Of a stretch of DNA of 64,000 nucleotides, positions 35,016-42,704 are shown in pieces (within the stretch, counting starts at the first letter, position 1; every line of letters starts with the position of its first letter). Below the pieces are notes generated by a model, which saw nothing but the letters and a program-made list of their open reading frames with translations, was not told the DNA's origin and did not search any database. The stretch lies in the NCBI RefSeq assembly GCF_007830495.1, contig NZ_VLKW01000017.1:1-64000 (forward strand). Direction: 5' to 3'. Position numbers and translations under genes: made by a program. Source of the DNA: Pseudoduganella flava (GTDB lineage: Bacteria > Pseudomonadota > Gammaproteobacteria > Burkholderiales > Burkholderiaceae_D).

Positions 35016-35507
35016 TCAGCGCCCGCGCTGCTGCCGCAGCCAGCGCAGCACGCCGGCAGGAGTGGGGTCCGGCAGCGCGATCTCCAGCGCGTCCAGTGTG
35101 TTCTTCACCAGCAGGCCCAATTCGGTATCGCCCTGCATCGACAGGCGACGGCCGAAGAACAGCGTGTCCGGGTCCGTCTCGCGGCGCATCAGCGCCACCA
35201 TGTCGGCGGCGCCGGCGGCGATTTCCAGGTCCGGCTCGCCGGCCGCCGTGCGCGGCGTGAAGCGGGCGCCGTTCCATGCCACGTCGAACGCGACGCCGGC
35301 ATCGCGCACGCGGATGCGCAGGTGGCGCCCGTGCAGCTGGGCACGCACGTCTTCCGGCAGGTGCGGGCGCAGCGCCACGTTCAGGCCCGCCGCGAACAGC
35401 ACGGAGCCGGGGAACGGCGGCAGCTTGCCGCCCAGCGCCGCGACGAACGGCGGCAGGTCGGTCAGCGCGGCGGGACCGGCGGGACGGGGAATGCGGGGAA
35501 CGTTCAT
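35016..35507 (-). CDS. ubiT: UbiT: SCP2-domain factor for anaerobic ubiquinone synthesis
   Basis: This 163-residue protein has an SCP2 sterol-carrier-like domain: LHGRHLRIRVRDAGVAFDV, then LEIAAGAADMVALMRRETDPDTLFFGRRLSMQGDTELGL in outline (about 75-150), which matches E. coli UbiT (YhbT). UbiT carries ubiquinone intermediates in O2-independent biosynthesis. Its start overlaps the ubiV stop by four bases. This ubiU-ubiV-ubiT order supports quinone supply for qNOR and Nar in the absence of oxygen. Confidence 0.92.
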   Translation of the reverse strand: MNVPRIPRPAGPAALTDLPPFVAALGGKLPPFPGSVLFAAGLNVALRPHLPEDVRAQLHGRHLRIRVRDAGVAFDVAWNGARFTPRTAAGEPDLEIAAGAADMVALMRRETDPDTLFFGRRLSMQGDTELGLLVKNTLDALEIALPDPTPAGVLRWLRQQRGR

Positions 35508-36403
35508 GCCGCCCTCCCTTCGCGCCAGTCCAGGCCCGGCTGGCCGTGCCAGTAGCCGTTGCAGGCGGCGGCGGGCAGCAGCGGTTGCAGCGCGTGCGCC
35601 GCCGCGTCGGCCGATGTGCGGCCATGGCGCAGGTCGTCGAACGTTTCCAGCACCTGCATCGTGTAGCGTGCCTGCGGGCTGACGCGCACGACGTCGACGC
35701 CGCTGGCGCGCAGTTCATCGAAGTCGCCGGCCAGGTTGTACACGGCGGCCGACTGCGTCTGGATGCCGTTCAACACGAGGAACGGCTGGTCTTCGCGGGT
35801 GGCCATCGTCAGGCCGTCCGGGTGGGCGATGCAGCTGAAGCGGCAATCGTCCTTCGGCAGGTTCTGGTGGCGCGCGGTGAAGCAGCGCGCGGAAAACGCC
35901 AGCGGCATGCGGCCCAGTGCGAACACCTCCGTTTCCATGCCGGCCGGGCGTGCCGCCTGCAGCTCATCCAGCGCGGCGCGGCTCATCTCCAGCGGGATCA
36001 CCCAGCGCCGCGCGCCCAGGCCGTGCAGCAGCTGCAGGGTGCTGGCGTTGTACACGTTCAGGTGCGGCCCCGCCACGAAGGGGCGGCCGGACACCAGGTT
36101 GACGGCGCCCATGTCGTTCGCTTCCAGCTCGAATTCGCCGTTGTCGGCCAGCTTGCGCAGCGCGGCGAGATCGGAACTCGATTCGATCAGCGCCATGCTG
36201 GACAACACGACTTCCTTGCCGGCCGCGCGCAGCTGCACGGCCACGGCCAGCCAGTCGGCGGCGCGCAGTTCGTGGCGGCGCGAGCACACGGCTTCGCCCA
36301 GGTAGACGATGTCGGCGGCGCTGTCCGCCACCTCGTCGTAGAACGCCATCACTGTTTCGCGGGGCCAGTAGTACAGCAGCGGCCCCAGTGCGATTTTCAT
36401 CAT
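35504..36403 (-). CDS. ubiV: UbiV: U32-family O2-independent ubiquinone hydroxylation protein
   Basis: This 299-residue peptidase-U32-like protein starts MMKIALGPLLYYWPRE, as UbiV does, and contains DIVYLGEAVCSRRHEL and FALGRMPLAFSARCFTARH. Candidate 4Fe-4S cysteines are in SARCFTARHQNLPKDDCRFSC and in AVCSRR. UbiU and UbiV form a complex that hydroxylates the quinone ring without O2. The ATG at 36403 follows AAGGAG. It starts 31 bases after ubiU. Confidence 0.94.
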   Translation of the reverse strand: MMKIALGPLLYYWPRETVMAFYDEVADSAADIVYLGEAVCSRRHELRAADWLAVAVQLRAAGKEVVLSSMALIESSSDLAALRKLADNGEFELEANDMGAVNLVSGRPFVAGPHLNVYNASTLQLLHGLGARRWVIPLEMSRAALDELQAARPAGMETEVFALGRMPLAFSARCFTARHQNLPKDDCRFSCIAHPDGLTMATREDQPFLVLNGIQTQSAAVYNLAGDFDELRASGVDVVRVSPQARYTMQVLETFDDLRHGRTSADAAAHALQPLLPAAACNGYWHGQPGLDWREGRAA

Positions 36404-36434
36404 TGTTTCTCCTTCTCGGTTCTTGGGCCGGGCT

Positions 36435-37460
36435 TCATTTCCACGCGCGGTGGTAGGCGCCCAGCGTGTGCTGGCGGCCTTCGGCCAGCGTGTCCAGCTG
36501 CGCCATCCAGCCCGGCTTGACGGCGAAGCGGCCGCTCCTGGCCTGGTCGATCGCATCGCGCCACACGCGCGTCACCTGCGCCACGTAGGCGGGGCTGCGC
36601 TGGCGGCCCTCGATCTTCACGGCCGCCACCCCCATGCCGATCAGCTTCGGCAGCAGCTCCAGCGTGTTCAGGCTGGCCGGTTCCTCGATCGCGTAATACG
36701 TTTCGTCGGCCACGTCGAAGCGGCCCTTGCACAGCGTGGGGTAGCTGGCGTGTTCGTGCTCGTCGTAGCGGTCGATCAGCACGCCGTTCAGCCGCGCTTC
36801 CAGCCCTTTCGGGGCCTGCTGCCAGCGCACCGCCTTGGCAGGCGAGCAGACGCCGTGCGTGTTCGGCGATTCGCCCGTCGCATACGACGACAGCGCGCAG
36901 CGCCCCTCGACCATCACGCACAGGCTGCCGAAACCGAACACCTCGATCTCGACGTCAGTGTTGTTCACCACGTGCTCGACCTGGGCCAGCGACAGCACGC
37001 GCGGCAGCACGGCGCGGGCGATGCCGAAGTGCTTGCGGTAGAAGCCGATCGCTTCGACGTTGGTCGCCGACCCCTGCACGGAAAGGTGCAGGCGCAGGTC
37101 AGGGTGGCGTTCGGCCGCATAGCGCATCAGGCCCGGGTCGGCCAGGATCACGGCATCGACGCCCGCGTCGGCGGCGCGGTCGATCGCGCTGCGCCACAGC
37201 GCCTCGGCACCGGCCTGTGGGTAGGTGTTCAACGCCAGCAGCACCTTGCGCCCGCGCTCGTGCGCGTAGGCGATGCCCTGGGCGATCTGCTGCTCGTCGA
37301 AATTGAGCCCGGCGAAGTTGCGGGCATTGGAGGCGTCCTTGAAGCCCAGGTAGACGCAGTCGGCGCCGTTGTCGACCGCCCCTTTCAGGGCCGGCAGGCT
37401 GCCGGCCGGGCACACGAGTTCGAACGCTTGCGCCGCGGGCGCGCTGTCCATCTTGTTCAT
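36435..37460 (-). CDS. ubiU: UbiU: U32-family O2-independent ubiquinone hydroxylation protein
   Basis: This 341-residue protein matches UbiU (YhbU): ELVCPAGSLPALKGAVDNGADCVYLG (seen as two adjacent blocks), ARNFAGLNF, and KIEGRQRSPAYV. Four cysteines fit the cluster ligands: FGSLCVMVEGRCALSSYATG, then HGVCSPAKAVRW and a later Cys in YPTLCKGRFD. The start is taken as 37460 because a weak GGA precedes it; 37472 is possible. It heads ubiU-ubiV-ubiT-DGC-decarboxylase and is divergent from the hemerythrin operon over a perfect FNR/Dnr box. Confidence 0.94.
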   Translation of the reverse strand: MNKMDSAPAAQAFELVCPAGSLPALKGAVDNGADCVYLGFKDASNARNFAGLNFDEQQIAQGIAYAHERGRKVLLALNTYPQAGAEALWRSAIDRAADAGVDAVILADPGLMRYAAERHPDLRLHLSVQGSATNVEAIGFYRKHFGIARAVLPRVLSLAQVEHVVNNTDVEIEVFGFGSLCVMVEGRCALSSYATGESPNTHGVCSPAKAVRWQQAPKGLEARLNGVLIDRYDEHEHASYPTLCKGRFDVADETYYAIEEPASLNTLELLPKLIGMGVAAVKIEGRQRSPAYVAQVTRVWRDAIDQARSGRFAVKPGWMAQLDTLAEGRQHTLGAYHRAWK

Positions 37461-37516
37461 GCATCGTTCCATTGTTGACGTGCCGGCACTGTACCGCCCC
37501 GCCTTCCATTGAATCC

Positions 37517-37530
37517 TTGACTAGGATCAA
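37517..37530. promoter_or_regulatory. Perfect FNR/Dnr box serving divergent anaerobic operons
   Basis: TTGAC-TAGG-ATCAA matches the FNR/Dnr consensus completely. On the plus strand a TGTGAGAAT extended -10 (hexamer 37554-37559) is placed for a class II promoter of the hemerythrin operon. On the minus strand TACAGT (37488-37493) is at the matching distance for ubiU. One box at about -41.5 could activate both operons. Confidence 0.8.
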
Positions 37531-37595
37531 GGAAACAGGCGATACCCAAGTGTGAGAATGGTCACAGATCAAAACGACTGTGAAGAGAGAGCATC

Positions 37596-38051
37596 ATGAG
37601 CACCCTGCACGCCTACCTGGCCGGCGACCACCGCGCCTGCGACGAGGAGTATGGCTGGGCCGAATCGCGCGTCGTCTGCGGCGACTGGCCCAATGCGAAA
37701 CAGGCCTTCGGCGGCTTTGTCCGCCACCTCGAACACCACCTGGAGCAGGAAGAACGCATCCTGTTCCCCGCCATCGAACGCGCCACCGGCAGCACGATGG
37801 GCCCGACCGCCGTGATGCGTTCGGAGCACGACCACATGCGCGCCATCGTCCGCACGATGATGGAGGCGATCGACGCGCGCGACGCCACCGAATTCTTCGA
37901 GTATGCGGACAGCCTGCGCATGCTGATGCATCAACATAACCTGAAAGAGGAAAGCATCCTGTATCCGATGGCCGAACGCCTGTTGGGCGACGGCGCCGGT
38001 GCGGTGCTGGCCGCGATCCACAACGAAAACGCCGCGCAGGAGGCAGCATGA
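37596..38051 (+). CDS. Hemerythrin-like HHE-domain protein
   Basis: This 151-residue four-helix protein carries hemerythrin-type iron ligands: His12 in LAGDHRACDE, His44/His47/His48 with Glu52 in FVRHLEHHLEQEER, His78/His80 in RSEHDHMRA, and HQHNLKEE at 112-119. Such proteins bind O2 or NO, or repair iron centres under nitrosative stress. It is the first gene of a four-gene operon activated from the FNR/Dnr box, so an NO-related role is likely. A small inverted repeat TCACAG/CTGTGA (37562-37583) lies in its leader next to the ribosome site. Confidence 0.85.
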   Translation: MSTLHAYLAGDHRACDEEYGWAESRVVCGDWPNAKQAFGGFVRHLEHHLEQEERILFPAIERATGSTMGPTAVMRSEHDHMRAIVRTMMEAIDARDATEFFEYADSLRMLMHQHNLKEESILYPMAERLLGDGAGAVLAAIHNENAAQEAA

Positions 38052-38302
38052 AAGACGATCCGTTGAACTGGCCCGCCACGCTGCTGGACGTGGGCGGCCT
38101 GGAAGCCCCCGAACCGATGGTGCGCATCCTCGACGCGCTGGACGCGCTGCCCGAACGGGGCTGCCTGCGCGTGCTGATCGACCGCGAGCCGCACCCGCTG
38201 TACCGCGTGCTGGAGCGCTACGAATTCCTGCACCGCACGGCGCCCACCGGCGACGGCCGCTACGAACTGCTGATCTGGCAAGTGCCGGTGACGGCCGCCT
38301 GA
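38048..38302 (+). CDS. DUF2249 domain protein (second)
   Basis: This 84-residue protein has the DUF2249 pattern: LLDVGGLEAPEPMVRILDALDALP, then LRVLIDREPHPLYRVLERYEF and a C-terminal strand YELLIWQVPV. It overlaps the hemerythrin stop by four bases (ATGA). Together with the copy after norB it marks DUF2249 as a companion of NO metabolism here. Biochemical role unknown. Confidence 0.8.
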   Translation: MKDDPLNWPATLLDVGGLEAPEPMVRILDALDALPERGCLRVLIDREPHPLYRVLERYEFLHRTAPTGDGRYELLIWQVPVTAA

Positions 38303-38311
38303 AGGATCGTC

Positions 38312-39631
38312 ATGCAACGCGCGCTGTCCTTCGACCAGAATCCGCCGCTCGCGCTGCCGATGCGGTTCTTCCTGACCGTTCCCGTGTTTGCGGCGCTGGC
38401 CGCGGCCCTGCTGCTGTGGCAAGGCGACGCGGCACTGGTCACCCGCTGGTCGCCCGTCACGCTCGCGCTGACGCACCTGCTGACATTGGGCTGCCTGTCG
38501 ATGGCGATGATCGGCGCGCTGCTGCAGATCCTGCCCGTGATGGCGGGCATCGCCGTGCCGGGCGGCCTGTATGCCGGCCGCGCGATGCATGCGGCGCTGT
38601 GCGCCGGCACGCTGCTGCTGGCGGGCGCATTCGTCGCCGGCCAGCCGTGGCTGTTCGCCGCCGCCGTCATGCCGCTCGCCTGCGCCTTCCTCGTGCTGGT
38701 CGGCTGCTGCACCGTGGGCCTGTGGCAGCAGTACCCGAGCGGTGCGGATGCATCGCTGGCCGCGATCCGGCTTGCCCTCGCGGCGCTCGTCGTCACCGTC
38801 GTGCTGGGCGTGCTGCTGGCCGCCGGCTATGCGTGGCCGCAGGCTGTCACGCTGCCGCTCTTGCGCGTGACGGACCTGCATGCGTCCTGGGGTTTGCTTG
38901 GCTGGGTCGCGCTGTTGGTGATCGGGGTGGCGTTCCAGGTCGTGCCGATGTTCCTCGTCACGGAGCCGTATCCGCGCTGGCTGACGGGCGGCTTCGCCAC
39001 CGCGCTGTTCCTGCTGCTGGTCGCTGCATCGCTGTCGGCCGGCGTCGCCGAGCCGTTCCGCCTCGCCGCCCTGGGCCTGCTGGGTGCGGGCTATGCCGCC
39101 TTCGCGCTCGTCACCTTGCGCCTGCTGGCGCGCCGCAAGCGCCCGAAGGCCGATGCGCCGACACTGTTCTGGCGCACCGCGATGGCGTCGCTGCTGGGCG
39201 CCCTGCTGCTTGGCCTGCTGCCGCCCGACCCGCGCGTGGACGTGGCCCGCGGCGTGCTGCTGGTGGCCGGCTTCGCGCTGTCGACGATCAACGGCATGCT
39301 GTACAAGATCGTGCCGTTCCTGTCCTGGTACCACCTGCGCCACGGCACCGTGGACGGCACGCTGCCGGCGCCCAAGGACCTGCCGCCGATCCACCGCATC
39401 ATCCCGGACGCGCAGGCGCGCGCCCAATACCTGCTGCACGCCGGCGCCTTGCTGCTGCTGGTTGCGGCGTGTGCGTGGCCGGCACTGCTGGCCCGCCCGG
39501 CCGGCGCGCTGTTGTGCGTGTCGTGCCTGGCATGGTTCGCGAACCTGGTGCGCGGCCTTCGGGTCGGCCGCGCCGGCCGCCCGCGCGCCGTCCACGCATC
39601 CGCCCCCCTTACCCATGGAGTCACACGATGA
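38312..39631 (+). CDS. NnrS-like/haem-copper-oxidase-like polytopic membrane protein
   Basis: This 439-residue protein has about twelve membrane helices. Histidines lie at helix ends in motifs recalling NnrS or oxidase subunit I: LALTHLLTLGCLSM, TDLHASWGLLGW then VAFQVVPMFL, and MLYKIVPFLSWYHLRHG. It is not a canonical NnrS and lacks the full oxidase ligand set. Position behind hemerythrin and DUF2249 genes under an FNR/Dnr box suggests a haem- or metal-binding membrane protein in NO or low-oxygen physiology. Confidence 0.6.
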   Translation: MQRALSFDQNPPLALPMRFFLTVPVFAALAAALLLWQGDAALVTRWSPVTLALTHLLTLGCLSMAMIGALLQILPVMAGIAVPGGLYAGRAMHAALCAGTLLLAGAFVAGQPWLFAAAVMPLACAFLVLVGCCTVGLWQQYPSGADASLAAIRLALAALVVTVVLGVLLAAGYAWPQAVTLPLLRVTDLHASWGLLGWVALLVIGVAFQVVPMFLVTEPYPRWLTGGFATALFLLLVAASLSAGVAEPFRLAALGLLGAGYAAFALVTLRLLARRKRPKADAPTLFWRTAMASLLGALLLGLLPPDPRVDVARGVLLVAGFALSTINGMLYKIVPFLSWYHLRHGTVDGTLPAPKDLPPIHRIIPDAQARAQYLLHAGALLLLVAACAWPALLARPAGALLCVSCLAWFANLVRGLRVGRAGRPRAVHASAPLTHGVTR

Positions 39632-39828
39632 AAATGCTACGTCTCAGGAAGCCCGCCTTCGTTCCCCTCCCCGGCGGCCGCATCGCCGTGCTGATCAGCC
39701 CCGACGGCCACCGCATCCACCGCCTGTGCGACGACGCACCGGGCCCGCTGCGGCAGAAACCGCCGACGATCAAGCGCGATCCGATGGTCGAGGCGTTGTT
39801 CGGGCCGGCGTTGCCGCGGGCGGCGTAG
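39628..39828 (+). CDS. Small hypothetical protein ending the hemerythrin operon
   Basis: This 66-residue basic protein (MKMLRLRKPAFVPLPGGRIA onward) overlaps the preceding stop by ATGA, which supports translation. It contains VLISPDGHRIHRLCDD, with a histidine pair and one cysteine that could bind metal. No known domain is recognised. An R1 palindrome begins four bases after its stop. Confidence 0.6.
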   Translation: MKMLRLRKPAFVPLPGGRIAVLISPDGHRIHRLCDDAPGPLRQKPPTIKRDPMVEALFGPALPRAA

Positions 39829-39831
39829 TAA

Positions 39832-39858
39832 AGGGTCAGACCCGGCGGGTCTGACCCT
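39832..39858. repeat. R1 dispersed palindrome, tandem copy a
   Basis: Core AGGGTCAGACCC-GGC-GGGTCTGACCCT, starting four bases past the small-protein stop. The left outer flank is missing, so the copy is 5' truncated. Confidence 0.75.
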
Positions 39859-39928
39859 AGCAGTAGATTTTTGGGGGTGCTTTCAGATGATCCGCACGGC
39901 GGCGTTGTAAACCCAAAGGGCAAAGGCT

Positions 39929-39955
39929 AGGGTCAGACCCGCCGGGTCTGCCCCT
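39929..39955. repeat. R1 dispersed palindrome, tandem copy b
   Basis: Core AGGGTCAGACCC-GCC-GGGTCTGCCCCT, with one mismatch, 70 bases from copy a and overlapping the last codon region of the phosphofructokinase gene (stop 39954). The GCC centre is the opposite orientation to copy a. Confidence 0.75.
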
Positions 39956-41024
39956 ATTCCCCCAAACATACTCCCAACGCCCGCGCGGTCGCCAATAGCG
40001 GATGATCCGCCGGCACCTGCCACGTCCTGACCTCCACCAGCGGCATCTCGCCCGGCACATCGCCGTGTAACGTCATCATCACGCCATGCCGCCCCTCGGC
40101 CAGCGCACGCACGGCCGCTTCGCCCATCCGCAGCGCGGCGATCCGGTCCGCCGCCACCGGGCTGCCGCCGCGCAGCAGGTGGCCCAGCACGACGGCGCGG
40201 CTTTCCTTGCCCGTCAGGAGTTCCAGCTGCCGCGCGACGTGCGCGCCGACGCCGCCGAGACGCTCGCTGCGGCCCGGTACGACCGGGTCGGCGACGAATA
40301 CTGAGCCGCGCAGCGCATGCGCGCCTTCGGCCACCACCACCACGTCGTGCGGGCGGTTGCGGGCGTCGCGCTCGGCCAGCAGCCGCGCTACGGCCTCCAG
40401 GTCGAACGGAATCTCGGGCAGCAGGATCGCATGGGCGCCACCGGCCAGCCCCGCGTGCAGCGCGATCCAGCCGGCGTAACGGCCCATCACTTCGACGACC
40501 ATCGCCCGCTCGTGGCTTTGCGCGCTGCAGTGCAGCCGGTCGATCGCTTCCGTCGCATACGCCACCGCCGACGCGAATCCCAACGTGCTGCCGGCACCCT
40601 GCACGTCGCCGTCGATCGTCTTCGGCACGCCGACGACGCGCAGGCCCTTGCGTGACAGGCCGGCGGCAATGCGCATCGTGCCGTCGCCGCCGATCATCAC
40701 TAGCGCGGCGATGCCCAGGCGTGCGCAGGCGGCCAGCACGTCGTCGGAGCGGTCCACGGTACCGTCCGGGCCGGGCCAGCGGAACGGGTCGCCGTGGTTC
40801 GTCGTGCCGAGCATCGTGCCGCCCGTGTCGAGGATGCCCTGCACGGCGTCCGGCGGCAGCGGCAGCAGGCCGTCCGTGCCGGCGCGCTCGAGCAGGCCGT
40901 TGAACGACGCGCGCAGGCCCACGCATTCCCAGCCTCGCCCGTAGGCGGCCAGTGCGACGGCGCGCAGCGCGGCGTTCAGGCCGGGCGCATCGCCGCCGCC
41001 CGTCATCACGGCGATGCGCGTCAT
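39954..41024 (-). CDS. 6-phosphofructokinase family protein
   Basis: This 356-residue protein shows PFK motifs: TGGGDAPGLNAALRAV, IGGDGTMRIA, VPKTIDGD, EVMGRYAGW, and LGHLLRGGSP. The GGDGT glycine is the ATP-type residue, while PKTID carries the lysine usual in pyrophosphate-type or group III enzymes, and the normal PKTIDND reads PKTIDGD. Donor specificity is therefore uncertain. The ATG overlaps the stop of a 34-codon ORF by four bases. Confidence 0.85.
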   Translation of the reverse strand: MTRIAVMTGGGDAPGLNAALRAVALAAYGRGWECVGLRASFNGLLERAGTDGLLPLPPDAVQGILDTGGTMLGTTNHGDPFRWPGPDGTVDRSDDVLAACARLGIAALVMIGGDGTMRIAAGLSRKGLRVVGVPKTIDGDVQGAGSTLGFASAVAYATEAIDRLHCSAQSHERAMVVEVMGRYAGWIALHAGLAGGAHAILLPEIPFDLEAVARLLAERDARNRPHDVVVVAEGAHALRGSVFVADPVVPGRSERLGGVGAHVARQLELLTGKESRAVVLGHLLRGGSPVAADRIAALRMGEAAVRALAEGRHGVMMTLHGDVPGEMPLVEVRTWQVPADHPLLATARALGVCLGE

Positions 41025-41125
41025 GCCGCCGGTGCCCGGATGCCGGCCGCCACCTGCGGCACGTCGTCCAGCCCCGTGGCCGCGGTACGGCGAACCAGTA
41101 TCGCTGCCTTGTTTTCCAAATCCAT
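41021..41125 (-). CDS. Small 34-residue ORF coupled to phosphofructokinase gene
   Basis: Starts at an ATG preceded by GGAGG six bases away and ends in a TGA overlapping the pfk ATG (ATGA). The peptide begins MDLENKAAILVRRTAATG and has no recognisable domain. The pfk gene lacks its own strong ribosome site, so coupling is plausible. A half-consensus FNR-like box TTGTG-CGAT-ATCAA lies just upstream at 41142-41155. Confidence 0.45.
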   Translation of the reverse strand: MDLENKAAILVRRTAATGLDDVPQVAAGIRAPAA

Positions 41126-41353
41126 TCCAACCTCCAGCGCTTTGTGCGATATCAAATTGAAACCATTATCACAGTCGCTTCTGGGTTGCGACATGCGCGA
41201 GATCAAAACCTGATGTTGCTTTTTGGCTCATCGGCTAGCGCGCTGCGTGAACTGGCGCACGGTAGCGCCCCCCTTGCCCGCATACGATGGAGGCGTCAGA
41301 GCAAGAGTCACCAAGGAAACTCGGCAACACGCCACCACCGAAGGAGAGACAAG

Positions 41354-41539
41354 ATGTACAAAGTCCGCCGCGCCTATTCCCGCACCGATATCGAGACCGA
41401 GCTGATCATCAACCGCGCGCTGATGCTGCAGCAGTCGACGGGCCTGAAGGATGCCCACATGTTCCTGACCCGTAAGCGCATCAAGCAGGCGACGATCAAG
41501 CGCGTGCTGGCGTGCCCGGGCGAACGCCGGGACTTCTGA
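41354..41539 (+). CDS. Small basic hypothetical protein
   Basis: This 61-residue protein begins MYKVRRAYSRTDIETELIIN after an excellent AAGGAGAGACAAG ribosome site. It is predicted helical, rich in Arg/Lys, with TRKRIKQATIKRVLA near the C-terminus, and could bind nucleic acid. It stands alone, convergent with the GH43 gene 30 bases beyond. No family is recognised. Confidence 0.6.
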   Translation: MYKVRRAYSRTDIETELIINRALMLQQSTGLKDAHMFLTRKRIKQATIKRVLACPGERRDF

Positions 41540-41569
41540 GCGCCGCGCGAACCTCGCGCCGGCAGATGA

Positions 41570-42547
41570 TCATGCCGGCGCTGCCTGCGGCGTGCACGTC
41601 GGCCCATCCGTGACCGGCTTGCCGCCTTCCCAGCGCAGCCGGTCAATGCACATGCGCCGCCCGGCCCGGTCTGGCCCCCATGCGTGGTACACGATCCACG
41701 TCTCGTCGCCGCTTGGCGACTGTACGAACGAATTGTGGCCGGGACCGATCAGCTGTCCTTCCAGCGTATGCATCAACAGCGCCCTGCCGCCTTCTTCGGG
41801 CCGGCGGTATGGCCCCAGCGGATGGTCGGCGACGACCCAGCTGACGCCATAGTTCTCCCGTTCCCACGCCCCGCCGCTGTAGAAGCAGTAATAGAGGCCA
41901 TCGTGTTTGAGCACGGCCGCACCCTCCACCGTATGCCAGTCGTACACATTGCCGTACATCGTGCGCGACTTCAGGAACAGGTGCCAGTCCTCGTGCGGCC
42001 GGTGTACCATGCGCGGCTTGCCTTCCAGCCGCTTCATCTCCAGCAGGCGGTCGACAACGATGCCGGTACCGACCCGGTGATCGTCTTCCAGCTCCAGGAA
42101 ATCCACGCAATAGAACAGGTACCACTGGCCGTCGTCGTCGCAGAACGGGTGCGCGTCGATCGAGAACGGCTGGTCGGGCACGAGCGCGCCGGCCACGCCG
42201 GGCGTGACGTCGACGAACGGGCCAGCCGGGTCCGTGCTCGTCGCCACGCGCAGCTGGTGGTCGCGCCCTTCGATGCCCTGCGCCGAGTAGTACATGTGGA
42301 ACGTGCCGTCCTTGTACGCGACTTCCGGCGCCCAGAAGTCATGGCCGCCGGACGGCACCAGCGCGTGGCCCAGCGGTTCCCACTGCACGAGGTCGGGAGA
42401 GCGCAGCACGGGGAAGGCGCGGCCGTCGGCGTTGCCGGGTGCGGTGCCGTAGGCGTAGTAGAAGCCTTGGTGGCGCAGCACGAACGGGTCGGCGAAGGTT
42501 TGCGGGTGGACGGGGTTGGTGTAGGTGCTGTGATGGGTGCTGGTCAT
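41570..42547 (-). CDS. Glycoside hydrolase family 43 protein
   Basis: This 325-residue five-bladed propeller enzyme lacks a signal peptide, so it is probably cytoplasmic. GH43 catalytic residues are expected as Asp in FADPFVLRHQGFYYAYGTA (general base), Asp in FSIDAHPFCDDDG, and Glu in TVEGAAVLKHDGLYYCFYSGG. The family hydrolyses arabinosyl or xylosyl links. MTSTHHSTYTNPV is preceded by GAGGAAC and chosen as start. It neighbours a TonB-dependent receptor. Confidence 0.88.
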   Translation of the reverse strand: MTSTHHSTYTNPVHPQTFADPFVLRHQGFYYAYGTAPGNADGRAFPVLRSPDLVQWEPLGHALVPSGGHDFWAPEVAYKDGTFHMYYSAQGIEGRDHQLRVATSTDPAGPFVDVTPGVAGALVPDQPFSIDAHPFCDDDGQWYLFYCVDFLELEDDHRVGTGIVVDRLLEMKRLEGKPRMVHRPHEDWHLFLKSRTMYGNVYDWHTVEGAAVLKHDGLYYCFYSGGAWERENYGVSWVVADHPLGPYRRPEEGGRALLMHTLEGQLIGPGHNSFVQSPSGDETWIVYHAWGPDRAGRRMCIDRLRWEGGKPVTDGPTCTPQAAPA

Positions 42548-42611
42548 GCGGTTCCTCGATATCGCGGGCGGAATTCGGTCGGGCATTCGAACAAAACCCG
42601 AGGCAGATGCC

Positions 42612-42638
42612 GGGGTCAGACCCGCCGGGTCTGACCCC
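42612..42638. repeat. R1 dispersed palindrome, copy at 42.6 kb
   Basis: Core with a GCC centre, with complete outer arms (AACCCGAGGCAGATGCC and GGGTTTGCGGTTGGGGTT). It lies between the receptor stop (42705) and the GH43 start, within a possible operon. Confidence 0.8.
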
Positions 42639-42704
42639 AGGGTTTGCGGTTGGGGTTAGTCTTTTGCGCCGCCGGCCCGCTAATAACGCTTGGCGCTAAG
42701 CTAT

